Positions 23,164 through 34,386 of a DNA stretch of 64,000 bases are shown here, piece after piece. Under the pieces are notes generated by a model that saw only the letters and a list, made by a program, of their open reading frames with translations, did no database searches and was not told the DNA's origin. This DNA comes from Gentiana macrophylla (taxonomy: Eukaryota; Streptophyta; Magnoliopsida; Gentianales; Gentianaceae). The stretch lies in contig CM047810.1 in NCBI GenBank assembly GCA_026214975.1, forward strand, positions 92,582,316 through 92,646,315. The letters run 5' to 3'. The number at the start of each line of letters is the position of its first letter. Positions within the stretch are counted from its first letter, which is position 1. The translations under genes and the position numbers were made by a program.

Positions 23164-24288
23164 GCAGCTTCCCCCAGGGTTCAAGACAGATAAACCATAA
23201 CAAGTTTACAGATTGACCAAGTCTCTATATGGGTTAAAACAGGCCAGTATACAATGGAACTGCAAGATGACCGGGCCTCTAGAAAGATAAGGTTTTGTCC
23301 AGTCAAAGAATGACCACAGTTTATTCAAAAAGAGATCAGGGCAATCCTTTATTCTTTTTTAGTCTATGCAGATGGCATTATAATAGTCAATCCTGATATC
23401 CAGTTAGTTCAGCAAGTCAAAGACAGCTTGCATAAAGAGTTTACTATCAAGGATCTTGGAAAATTGAGATTGGGCATTGAAGCTACAAGAACTCCAGAGG
23501 GTATTTTCATTTCTCAAAGGAATTACACCTTAAATCTTTTAAAAGAATGAGTTTTTGGGGGTCAAACCTGCAAAAACACCCATGGAGTCTAAGTAGACCA
23601 TAAAACATGGAGATTCAGTCTTATTAGATGACAGTAATGCATACAGATTCGTAGTTGGTAAGCAATCAACCTCATATTTACTTGACCGGATATAGCCTTT
23701 GCAGTTCAGTAACTGAGTCAGTTTTTAGACACACCTACTAAAAATCACATGAAGGATGCTCACAGATTACTGAGGTCTTTAAAGGCTAATCCAGGACAAG
23801 GAATCTTGTTTCGAGCAGAGAACAATCTTGTTTTGAAAATCTTCTTTGACAGTGACTAGGCTGGTTGTCATGAAACCCGAAAGTCAGTTTCAGGATACAT
23901 GATGTTTCTGGGAGATGCTCCTATTTCTTGGAAAGCAAAGAAGCAGACGACCATTGCAAGAAGCTCCTTAGAAGCTGAGTACAGGGTTATGGCTAATGTT
24001 GTTTGTGAACTTCAGTGGCTAGTTTATATTCTACAAGATTTACACATTCTTGTTCAGCTACCTGCCCTGCTGTTTTGTGACAATGCCAGTGCTATGCACA
24101 TTTCTCATAATCATGTATTCCATGAGAGGACCAAACACATTGAAATTGATTGTCATGACGTAAATGACAAAGTCAAGTCGGGTCTTATCAAATTTCTACC
24201 TTTGAACACTAAAGAGCAAATTGTTGATATTCTCACAAAAGCCTTGGATTGGATGCATGACTCTTTTCTTATCTATTGGACAAGCTAG
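23164..24288 (+). pseudogene. E3: copia reverse transcriptase and RNase H, right fragment
   Basis: This continues the RT cut at 7389: PPGF, LTKSLYGLKQA (about 23215), the active-site region FLVYADGIIIVN (about 23360; the family has YVDD), FTIKDLGKL and ISQRNYTLNLL. RNase H follows with [68 protein letters not shown], then [10 protein letters not shown] and VDILTKAL. The last 129 codons (23899-24288) are open; upstream there are stops. YADG instead of YVDD would by itself inactivate RT. Confidence 0.88.
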
Positions 24289-24376
24289 GGATTTCCAAGA
24301 TATGTCAACCAAATTCCAGTAGCTAATGGAGTGCTAAGTGCAAGCTGATTCATGCATCACTCTCAGCTTGATGGGG

Positions 24377-24685
24377 TGTTACAATATATGGAATGTTGAG
24401 TGCAAGCTGAGCAACTCAGCATAGACAAGCAGCCGAGTATCATCAGCTGAGACACAGACTCAACAGAGTGCTGAGGGTTCAACAGGATGCATCAAGATGT
24501 GTTTTATATTGTTTGTGGTTAGAACGGTTATTCTGTTATAACTGCCATGTAACTTCTCTTAACTGATTCATGTGGTGTATGATAATATAAATACCCCATC
24601 ATCAGCATCATTGTTGCTTAACTCTTTGATTATTCGTGAGTAATAATACTTCCGCATTATATTTTGTTGTGTTCTTCAACACACA
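24377..24685 (+). mobile_element. E3: 3' LTR (about 310 bp)
   Basis: It starts TGTTACAATATATGG after the purine-rich CTTGATGGGG and ends near 24683-24685 in CAACACA. A TATA-like ATAATATAAATACCCC lies near 24583-24598. The mate LTR is outside the window, so the duplication cannot be checked. 24289-24376 is the short 3' untranslated part of E3. Confidence 0.7.
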
Positions 24686-24890
24686 ACTTTCAACATATTG
24701 GGTGCTTAGTTACAGATTGCTTGAGCATAGCAAGGGCTTTGCTTTTGTGTCATTTTATGTGTGTTAGGAGGGTAGGTAATAAAGCAACTTATTTATTAGC
24801 TAAACGTGGACTATCTAATTCTAGACCGGTAACTTGGGGGCTCTTTACCGCCGCCTGATGTTCTTGATGCTTGCATCGCTAATTTGGCAT
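24686..24890 (+). pseudogene. RNase H-like (RVT_3) 3' fragment, probably of a LINE
   Basis: The translation gives IGCLVTDCLSIARALLLCHF, then VRRVGNKATYLLAKRGLS. After one frame change it gives PPDVLDACIANLA and stop at about 24890. This is the C-terminal end of the RNase H-like domain found at the 3' end of plant LINE reverse transcriptases and in related host genes. The upstream part was displaced by E3. 24891-24997 holds nothing recognisable. Confidence 0.6.
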
Positions 24891-24997
24891 AGTAATATAA
24901 GTTGACCTTTTATAGTAAGAAAATATAGGGGCGTACGGAAATTTATGGAATAAAATATTTAATAGAATTTTTGTCATTATTTATGCTTTCCCAAGTT

Positions 24998-25006
24998 TTA
25001 AATAAA
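24998..25006. repeat. 9 bp target-site duplication of E5, left copy
   Basis: TTAAATAAA, repeated exactly at 40454-40462 directly outside the other end. Nine bases is the usual Mutator-type length. Confidence 0.92.
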
Positions 25007-25301
25007 GGGAAAACACACATTACCTACCTATGGTTTACCATGTAGAGTCTTTACCCCCTTGTAGTTTAATAATATATGGTTTACCTTCTTATGCTTTGTC
25101 AAAAACCTTAATCAAATTTCCGCTATCGATTTATTTTTGGATTGAACATACTTATAAAATAATGTAATTCCCGAATGGCCCTTTTCTTTCTATTTGTTTC
25201 CAAGCTATTTGGTGTTTTCACGCCATTCCCAAATTAGGATTTCGATAGCGGGTGATTTTTGTGCGATTTTGGACCCAAGAACTGTGTTATACTGTGATTG
25301 A

Positions 25302-25428
25302 TGTTGAAGATATTTTAGATAATACTATTAGTTAACGTATTCGTACCGTTTTACCCTCTGTAAACTAGTATATATATTGTACCTTGTAAACACTTTTACA
25401 TCAATTAATACAATACACAATTACCACA
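25302..25428 (+). mobile_element. E6: 5' LTR
   Basis: 127 bp, TG…CA, with a TATA-like AGTATATATATTG near 25370. It has 126 of 127 bases in common with 39445-39571. Confidence 0.93.
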
Positions 25429-25440
25429 TGGTATCAGAGC
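25429..25440 (+). other. E6: primer binding site (initiator-Met tRNA)
   Basis: TGGTATCAGAGC directly abuts the LTR end. This is the standard plant copia primer site. Confidence 0.92.
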
Positions 25441-25515
25441 CCTAAGTAATCAAAAAAAAAACCTACGTTTAAACTACCTGCCGCCGCCATCACCCTCTTC
25501 TTCTCCGACATCACC

Positions 25516-26507
25516 ATGTCTGAAGATGGTTCTTCCACCGGCACTCGATACCCAACATTCACCAGGTCATCCTCATTGCATATCACTAAATTAACTCGGC
25601 GAATTACAAACTCTGGAGAGCCCGGTGTTTGCCTACCTACGCGGGGCGGGCGTCTTTGGCTTCATCGACGGCACCATACCCCGCCGTCACCCAAGCTTAC
25701 CACATTGCGGAAAAATTGAAGACAACCCGGATTACGACGAAGACCTTGCAGCCTGGACAAAAACGGATCAGATGATCCTCTCCACCATCACCTCCTCGTT
25801 AACAGATGAAGTTCTTCTTCAAGTTTACACAGCCACCACCTCCGCCGCTATTTGGACGGCGCTGCAGACGTCGTTTGCGTCCCAAAGCCGTGCAAAATTG
25901 GTCCAGCTCCGCACCGAATTGGCTTCTACCCGCAAAAACGAACTCTCTGCAACTGAATATTACTTTAAACTCAAGAACCTTGCTGATGAACTTCATCTCG
26001 CCGGCCACCCCCTGTCCAATGACGACTTTGTCACCTATTTGCTCGCCGGACTTGATCGTGAATATGATTCTCTAGTCACCATGGTCTCAACCAATGCCAA
26101 CCTCACTCCTGATGAATTATATGCGTTCCTTCTCACCACTGAATCAAGAATCCAGCACCATCGGCCCTCTCCGCTTGCGTCGTCCATCACTGCAACATCG
26201 GCACAGGCCAATTACAGCCGTGCCCCTACCACCAACAGCACCTATGGAAACAACAACAACCTGCCGCCTAATAATAACAGTGGGTATACTGGTACTCGTG
26301 GCCGTGGGGGTCACTCTCCGAATCATCGAGGTCGTGGTCGTGGTCGTGGCAATCAACGCTCCAATAATACTGGTAACGAACCTTCTCCCACTTGTCAAAT
26401 TTGTGCTAAAGTGGGGCATACTGCCCATGCGTGTTATTACAGGTACTCTGAATCTGCTGACCCATCCGCCACACCTCCCCCATCCAACCCACGTCCACAC
26501 CGACCAC
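25516..26507 (+). CDS. E6: gag (frameshifted near the start)
   Basis: ATG at 25516 (MSEDGSSTG…). The NYKLWRARVFAYLRG block (about 25590-25645) is visible across two frame changes. From about 25625 the frame is open: DLAAWTKTDQMILSTITSSL, SRAKLVQLRTELASTRK, LVTMVSTNANLTPDELYAFL. After a Gly/Arg-rich stretch comes a CCHC zinc knuckle, CQICAKVGHTAHACYY (about 26392-26440). This is the UBN2-type gag of copia capsids with a nucleocapsid knuckle. The frame runs into E7 at 26507; the following protease part lies in a compatible frame at 36277. Both early frame changes are single-base, near CG or repeated bases, and may be consensus errors. Confidence 0.85.
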
Positions 26508-28406
26508 TGACAGACCTAAACCTAACCTTGGAAACGGCGCCAGAAAGCTGACGGACATTACCTAGGCTATACAGATCCTAACCGGCAGTGTACCGGGTCA
26601 AATTGTAGTGCTAGTCGGTGAGTCAGTCGTATTCCTCAGGAAAACATGGTAATTCTTTTAAGTGGGGTTAAACACCAAGAAGCTATTATTAACTCGATCT
26701 AAGTCGCAGCTTTTACTTTTTCTGGGTTAGATAGTTAGATCAGTTAGATTAGTTAGTAATGTTAGAGTTAGATGTTAGTAAAACCAGAAAATAAAACAAA
26801 TAAATACTAATATAATATATATTTTTGATCTAGCCAAGAATACTTTACTGAATCAATATCTTTTTAGTAGAAATAAATGAGACAGATCTTCCTTTATTCA
26901 AGGTCCAATCAATTATATACGAAACGGTATACTCCTAAGCTAGGCAATTTCTCCTCACACGAGCGTATGAAATTGTCATATGTCTTGTCCTCTGTCCAAT
27001 GTCATCCTCAAGCATGGGTCACTCCCGTTTTGTCATTCGGCCAATTTTAAGGTATGTCAATTAAACAGGTGATTTCAACGTAATAATATCTCGAGTATAA
27101 ATTTCAATAAGAGTTTGTTTCTCCCGAAACAAATCTACCCCCGGTTTAGGAAATCGGATTCCGTTGTCACGTTTTCACTCGGCCAATTTTACCCTCCGGT
27201 CTTTCTATTAATGAGTTCATAACCTAACTACGAGGCGTCAATTCATAATTAGATTATGAATTCTTTCATATCGATTAGCTATGTCAATACAAACATAGAA
27301 AGAGATTCATTATAACTGATTTTAATCAATTTTAACATAGTCGTTATCTATTTCCCTAAAAAGATAAAACTAATCCAATTTCATATCTTGGCTAGATATT
27401 AAGTTAGCCTAATATCATTATACCTAATATATAGATATAAAAACAAACAAACATAATAACATTAGAAAATTACCGATTACAACTGCTGAATTGGAGCCTA
27501 ATCCTCGTGAAAGTAACAACAATTTTCAGAGACAACAATCCTCGATAATCTTCTCCAAAGATTACAACATTACTACGTTTATTCATACATATAAGCATAT
27601 ATACATACATACATAGACATATATATGTATACATGGGCCCAAACATAAAAGAAATAGAAAGAAAACGATAGAGGAAAGTATATATATAGATATATACATA
27701 AATTCCAGGGCAGCCGATCAAATGAGCTTGAGAGGAGTATTTATAGACCACATTACCGGCGCGTGCGAGCCTCACCGCACGTGCCGGCTACACGATGCAT
27801 TTTTAATCATTAGGATCTTGTGGGCCCAGATTCAGAGATTTTCCGCCATATTCGCCCTTCTCCGTAGCGTGCCGCCATGCAACATATCGGATGTTCAGTA
27901 AAAACCTATCTCGAGCTGTAGACCTCAGATTGACATGATTTGATATTCGTTGGAAAGCTCTTTTGAAGGCCTACAACTTTCATTAAGGACTTTTCTCTGA
28001 AAATGCCTCTAAGTCAGGTCAAATGTCCGTCAATGATAGGTTATGGTAGAAGTACTAAGGACAATTGATCTGTTCGAACTTGTTAGCTTATGGCATAATC
28101 TTCTATTCCTCAAAAGATATGTTTTTAGGCTCAAAAAATGTCGTCACTTGGGATCTTGGTAAACGTATAATCCTGCAATAAAGTACCAAAACACCAAACG
28201 TAAATCCGACACAATACTCCGGTTACTAAACCGGTACAAAACTTAGTAAAAACTTATAAAAACACGATATTTTACATAATAACTACTACTAACATAATTA
28301 GATAAATATAAGGGATAATTGACTTGAATTGGTACAATAATGCTCAAAATGGTATCAAAAGTGGGGCGAAATGTCATAATAATGATCATAAATTTATCTC
28401 TCATCA
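26508..28406 (-). mobile_element. E7: 3' LTR
   Basis: On the minus strand it starts TGATGAGAGATAAAT at 28406 and ends at about 26508. TATA (minus TATAAATAC) is at 27738-27745. Directly upstream lies the palindrome-like pair CCGGCGCGTGC (27756-27766) and CGCACGTGCCGG (27776-27787). Confidence 0.9.
27756..27787 (-). promoter_or_regulatory. Paired CACGTG-type motifs next to E7 LTR TATA
   Basis: CCGGCGCGTGC and CGCACGTGCCGG lie about 20 bp apart, 11 bp upstream of the TATA box. In the other LTR the pair is CCGGCGCGTGCGG (35623-35635) and CGGCACGTGCGG (35643-35654). The two LTR copies differ by lost or gained bases at CG sites; both are compatible with two copies of a CCGGCACGTGCCGG-like palindrome. 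Confidence 0.5.
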
Positions 28407-28788
28407 CAACCCCCTACTTAGCTTTTGGTCGTCCTCGAGCAAAACAAGCGATAAAACAAAATGAATAAGAGATAAATTCATGAAGGTATAAGATATAAGG
28501 GACAACCGGATAATACAACCATTAGAATTACAACCAGGCGTTAACCTTAATATAAATGTATAACAGAGTGTGTGTGTGTCAAGCCTTTTCAATTTCCACT
28601 ATCCTCTCTTGAATAAATCAAGCAAAACACACAAATATCCATTCAGACAGTCCTAATGACTTTCCTAGGTATAAGCAGGAACAGTCCACACAAAGTTCTT
28701 CCGAGTACTTATTAGGATAATCCCTAAAGCATATCATTCAGTTTATACTGGGGATAGTCAGAAGATAGCTAAATTTTCAACCATGCTT

Positions 28789-28822
<34 letters not shown>

Positions 28823-31559
28823 CTTTTGATGAACTTAATTTCACATGTGTAGCATATGCCCTCATTCCCAGCAATAGGACGTTTCGTGATAACACCCTAG
28901 TTTGGACTTCTATCATCATCAGCAGTCGGGAGCTTTTAAACCTCATAGTGATATAGGACGTTTCGTGATAACGCCCTACTGCACTCAAATCATTGATAGC
29001 TACAACCGACAAACATATAGTTCATTTCTTCTTCTCTTTTTTTTTTCTTTTTCATAAACTTAACTTATATCCTTTCTATCACATTCAAACCTTCAGATAT
29101 TCACAGTACACGTTCAAAACTTAGGTACTAAGTTACTGTTATTATCTAGAATAACCACTAGGATACTTGAATGGATCTGATTTAAAATTTTCGTTTCAAT
29201 ATCAAAGGCTTACGTGAAGGAATTCATGTTACACAAATATATTTGGAATTACAATGCACTTACGGTTCACGTTGGTTATACACATCCAAATTGATCATTA
29301 TATCTTCAAATCCATGAAATATATACCTTATACATTTTATTTTAATCAACTAAATAATGCTCGAAAAAAAATCAAAAACTAAGAGATGTATTGATACAAA
29401 ATAAACATTAACACCATTGCTAGACCAACGACTCCACTCCCCACTTACGAACTTACATTGTCCCCAATGTAAAGTAAGTGTAAATAAGTTGTTGGGAAAG
29501 CAATGAGCACTAAAACAAGTCAAAACAAATCTTTGGGATGATATTAAAGGGTGGGTGGGTGGGATTAAAATATGATACTTATCATCACCACTCCCCACTT
29601 AGCTTTTTCTCATTCTTGAGCAATCAAAGCAGTAAATATAAGGATACAAAGGAGATAATGTAATTATCCAGTTTAAGATTCTAATGCAGTGATGTATGCA
29701 TTCAGCATTAAGATCATATGATGATTATGTTTTTCTAAGATATTAATAGAGGAAAGTAGGTATAATTATCAAATTAATTATCATACATTATCTAAATGAA
29801 ATTCTACATGCATCACTTACTAGATAGTTAAAATTTACAAATACTTTCAATCGCCACTAATGAAGATCCGGAATCAAAGACTAGGTCAAGTAGTTGGCAA
29901 AATGGCTTATAACGTTCAGGCTCAGGGTGTTGGCTAATCGAAAAGGATAAATAAAGGATATTTAAAGAAGAAAGAAACAAGTTGTACATACTCATACTTT
30001 CATCTCAAAAACACTTTTGATTAATAACAACCCCGATATTTATTCTGAAAACATAAACTTTCTTTTTCTTTTCTGTTTTTCTCTTTTTTCTTTTCTTTTC
30101 TTTCTGTCTTCTTTTTTTTTTTTTTCATAGGATATTAACATATCCGAACTCATTGCCAAAATCGACTTATATTTTCAAGTGTCATGAGGTGAGATTGAAT
30201 ACATCAATACCTATCTAACTTTTCCAATCTCAAAGATATACCATTCTTTCTGAATATCGATACTTAGCTCTTTTATGTCATCATCTCCTTTCATAAGCAC
30301 GCATACAAACTCGAGGGATTTCAAGGAAATGTAGACCAAAATAGGCTAAGGGTTGGTTATTTCTAGTTAATCATAATGGCTATTTTGAGTGAGGTCTTGA
30401 TCACTCTAACAAGGTTTGAGGTGGGGTCAAAATTGGAAATTTTTATTCAGGTAGGCTATTTGGCTATAGTTTATCAAAGTTATGCCAAAATCTCATCATC
30501 CCTAATCCGATTCCATATTCATATTCGTCTTTGAGTAAAACTTTTCTAAAAATTAACTATAAATGCAAGTATACTTGTCTAATTCCATAAATAAAATATT
30601 TGATAACAATTATCTAATTATACATACTCAAAAATAATATTAAAATCAAAGATAGACAAATATTATATTATCATAATGCTTCGTGTTACTCACATTATTA
30701 AAAACTTATTCTTTCAAATACACTACATCAAGTGTGTCAATTATATTTTATCACATTTGAAATACCTAAAAATAATTAAAAACTAAGTGTTTCTCAAACA
30801 TTTTAGTCTTATCCCCTGATTCTCAATAGCAACCTAAGTCTAAGAAATGACGTATTTGAACTTTTTCTTTAATTTCCATCGGGATTTTCGGATAACCACC
30901 TAATCTTTTCCGTTTAATGATATTCAAACATTCATCTTGAAACTTAGTTTTGCTTTACTACTAACAGGAAAAATAAAAAAAACATCCAGTTCTTTAATGT
31001 ACATCGGTAAAAGACTAAATTATGATTTTTATATTTTTACGGGCTACCTCCCAGTAGCGCTTTTGGTTAACGTCGTTTGCTTGATAAAATTAAATGCCTA
31101 AAACGAAAATATAAAATACTAAACATAATAGGATACTTCTATCATTTACTCACCAAAGCACGTAACAATTAAGCACATGAATCAACGAGAAATAAATGCT
31201 TAAGGAGTAAATAGGAAGGATAGTACCGTGATAGTTCTAAATTTATAGTTTATAGCTAGACTTTATCTTGCTTCAACTTTTAATGCTTTGGTGGTGGGTC
31301 ATCCTCACGCGACCGCATCCTTCTTCAATACCGGTCTCCAACATAGAGCGAGACAAATTCGTCGAATCCAACGATTCTTGACCTTTTCCTCTCGATTTTT
31401 GAGCTTTCGTTTTGTGAGCTTCCACATTGTTCTTTGAGTCATCTTCTTCAATTATTACTGCGTGTTAGTACGATCCACAAAAAGAGAACACAAAGGGTCT
31501 ACACGAGAATAAGATTCTAGTGGATATTTCAATAGATTGTAAATGTTAAAGACAACGCG
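28407..31559 (-). mobile_element. E7: long noncoding tail with two polypurine-like tracts
   Basis: No gene is seen. The functional polypurine tract is at 28407-28424 (minus CTAAGTAGGGGGTTG). A second tract at about 29589-29606 (minus AAGCTAAGTGGGGAGTGG) is followed on the minus strand by TGATGATAAG, like the start of an LTR. The GGGGACAATG motif is at about 29450-29475. Blocks at about 29870, 30290 and 30890 match E4's tail. The sequence 'ggacgtttcgtgataac' occurs twice (28876 and 28957). T runs lie at 28791-28822 and 30112-30125. At about 31040-31060 is GGGCTACCTCCCAGTAGCGC, the inverted form of a motif common after pol in Athila relatives. Confidence 0.7.
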
Positions 31560-32400
31560 CTCATCATTCACTCCCAAACTAAGCTCCCCACTACGAACAT
31601 TGATCACAGCTCCCACCGTTGCTAAAAATGGTCTACCGAGGATAAGGGTGCACTCCTACCTCCATATCCATAACAACAAAATCGACGGGAAGTAGAATTT
31701 ATCTACCTTAACCAACACGTCTTCGATGACTCCTTTAGGATGTTTAATAGATCTATATGCCGCTTGAAGAGTCATCTCATGACGCTTAAGCTTACATATG
31801 CCAAGTTTCATGAAATCATTGTAGGACATGAGGTTTATGCTTGAACCGAGATCACATATTGAATTCTCAAACAAAAGCCCCCAATATCACATGGGATAGT
31901 AAAACTACCCGGATCTTTAAGTTTAGGAGGAAGCTTATGTTGAAGCAATCATGAACACTTCTCACTTAGACACACCATTTTATATTCTTCCAACTTTTTC
32001 TTTCGGGATAGTATGTCTTTAAGAAACTTACCATATTCCGGCATATTGATTAAAGCTTCAATGAAAGGGATATTAATAGTTAAGTGCCGAAAAGTGTCAA
32101 GAAAAGCGTGCATACTTCTTATCCAACTTCATCTTTTTCGGAGAATAGGAAAGTAATTCAAGATCAATTAAAGCAGTGTTAGAATGTATACTTCCCTTAC
32201 CCTTGTCGTTAGATGAATATGGTAAAGCTTCCTCGAATGATTGTGCCTTTTGAGGACACGTGGGTCATCATTCTGCATACCTTTTCTTCAAAATATGCCT
32301 TTGGATGTGGTGCTGTCTTTCTTCGAGTTGAAGCGAGGTGAATTTGGGGTGAGTGGATAAGGTTCGATTTGAATTGGCCCTTTCAAACTTGATTCCATTC
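31560..32400 (-). pseudogene. E7: protease remnant
   Basis: Segment 31656-31874 reads CDLGSSINLMSYNDFMKLGI, then RSIKHPKGVIEDVLVKVDKF. It corresponds to E4 residues CDLGASINLM…VKVDKFYFP. Upstream (31880-32300) KDPGSFTIPC-like and NIPFIEALINMPEYGKFL-like blocks occur in broken frames. DLGS in place of DLGA is a further change at the active site. After about 31560 there is no RT. Confidence 0.75.
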
Positions 32401-32749
32401 TATCACGCTTATTGAACAAGGTTCTTAAGTCATTCGATCTTGAATTTTTCAATATTCTAGGAACCTTGACCCATTCCTCATTCTCCCTTTCAGGTTCAAT
32501 TTGTCTTAGGAAATCTTCAATAATGTCCTCTTCCTCTTTAGTGAATTCGGTTTATTTTCCATATCCTTTTCAAATTTACCATCTAAATCATTCTCTACTT
32601 CATTATATCCGAAGTTTTCTAATCCATTACTTCCACGAGATACTTCCACTTCTAGTAATAATGACTTTTACCTTTCTCGGGTTCCTTTCGGTATTACTTG
32701 ATAATCCTCCCGGAGGTCTACTTGCTTTTACGTTCTACCTCTCTACTCA

Positions 32750-34170
32750 AGTGATATTCCAAATTCGTAATGAAGCTTCTACAATTCTCATTCGGTATCA
32801 TATCCACTTATAGATGTTTTCAACGTACTCATATCCTTAGTGATTTGCACTATAGAAGTCATCATGGTTTCTATATTCGAGCTTGAGAAGATATCACACC
32901 CAACATATTTTCCATTAATTTCTTCCATTTATTAACTCCTTCAAAGTTGAGTTGAACTTTGGGACTGGTATGCTTTGAGTGGTATATTGTGGATATGGTC
33001 TAGGTAATGACTGTAGATTCTGATTCGAGGTATCTCCTTGATAAACTTGATATGGATTCTTATACTGGATTGGATACGGTGGTTGTCCTTGCTTACTAGG
33101 GATTTCATACCAACGAAAAATAAGGTGATCTCTTCTAATAGCATTAAACGAGTTTGAATACGCGTTGTTCAAATTCCTATGCTGTAAAAAATTCACCTTT
33201 TCCCTTGAATATCCTTTTGGTTCTTCCATCCCTAATGACACATTATCATGATTTGAGTAGTCATTTGGTATGATATTTTCGAGTTTACATTTTCTTGGCT
33301 AAAAAGCCGTCAAATTTCTACTCAAATTCTCCAAGTGTGCTAGGACTTTCAGTATTCGGTGTACTTTCTCCTGCAAAGCTACTTTTCTTGTGCTAGAGCC
33401 GGTTTCCCACATTTTGTTAATTTTGGAAATCTTTTCTATAGCATCGTAAACTATTTGGGCTTCACTCATCATTAACGAACCACCACATGCATGATCTACA
33501 TTCGCACGTGAGTCTTTTCTTAATTTACTTACAGAAAAGTTGGATTTGCATTTCTAAGGAATAACCATGATCGGGACAAGCTCGTAATAACTTTTAAATC
33601 TTTCCCAAGCATTCCCGAGTGTTTCTTCGATCCTTGTTTAAAATTAGCAATTTCGACTATTAATTCCAATTTTTTCCAGAGTAAAATATTGCTTTAAGAA
33701 CTCGGTTTGAATCTCCTCCCAACTTGTCAATGAATGATGTGGAAGTGATGAAACCAATCTCGTGCTCTTCCTTTTAAAGAAAAAGGAAACAAAGACATCC
33801 TCGTTAATTCACGATGAGCACCATGACTTTTGGCTGTATTACACAATTCTTCGAAAAGATAGAGATGATGATGTGGATCCTCATCATCTTCTCCTAGAAA
33901 TTGGGCTCTTGTGTCAATTAAACCAAAAAGATGAGATTTTATTTCGAAATTATTTGCTCCTTTATTGGGTAAAAGAATTGGATTATTAATCTGATTCCTT
34001 CTTACGATATGATCACAGATCAGTCTCGGGTTTGGTGGGTGATTATTACGATTATTCTGATTCCGATTCTGATTATTTCCATTCCCTCGGGCATGATCAA
34101 GCCCTCGTTCCGGTGTTTCATCACTGAATTCGGCCATTTCCGTATTTCGATTCGAAGATGATCTGGTCAT
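32750..34170 (-). pseudogene. E7: gag
   Basis: The first 147 codons (33727-34170) are open: Asn-rich N-terminus, then NPILLPNKGANNFEIKSHL, GEDDEDPHHHLYLFEELCNT and SLFPFSLKGRARDWF, the standard start of Athila-type gag. The frame breaks at 33727 (HHFHIIH), continues in pieces, and has an open C-terminal part at 32915-33241 (SYNAFNAIRRDH-like, then Tyr/Gln-rich). It is closely similar to E4 gag at 19414-20960. Confidence 0.8.
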
Positions 34171-34360
34171 CAGCTAACGAACACAGAAAATAACTCGAAA
34201 AAGATAGTAGTAACAAAAAATTGATAACTTACCTATAAGGTAAGTATCAACGAAAAAAAGAAAATAGAATTGAGATAAAGAAGAGAGTTGACTTATTCTC
34301 GAGAATTTTGAGCTAATACAAGTAGTAACCCTAGACACAAAGAAAGAAATTAGCGACGTT

Positions 34361-34378
34361 TTCCCGGCAACGGCGCCA
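34361..34378 (-). other. E7: primer binding site (tRNA-Asp)
   Basis: On the minus strand it reads TGGCGCCGTTGCCGGGAA, complementary to the 3' end of tRNA-Asp(GTC) including CCA. It lies 8 bases from the 5' LTR end. Confidence 0.85.
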
Positions 34379-34386
34379 AAATCTTG

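Noticed and set aside
26094..26510. Overlapping open frames on both strands over E6 gag
   Set aside because: Shadows of the gag frame with its GC-rich Gly/Arg region; no independent motif.
34361..34378. Possible tRNA-Asp gene
   Set aside because: Only the 3' end complement is present, at the position of a retrotransposon primer site; there is no cloverleaf.
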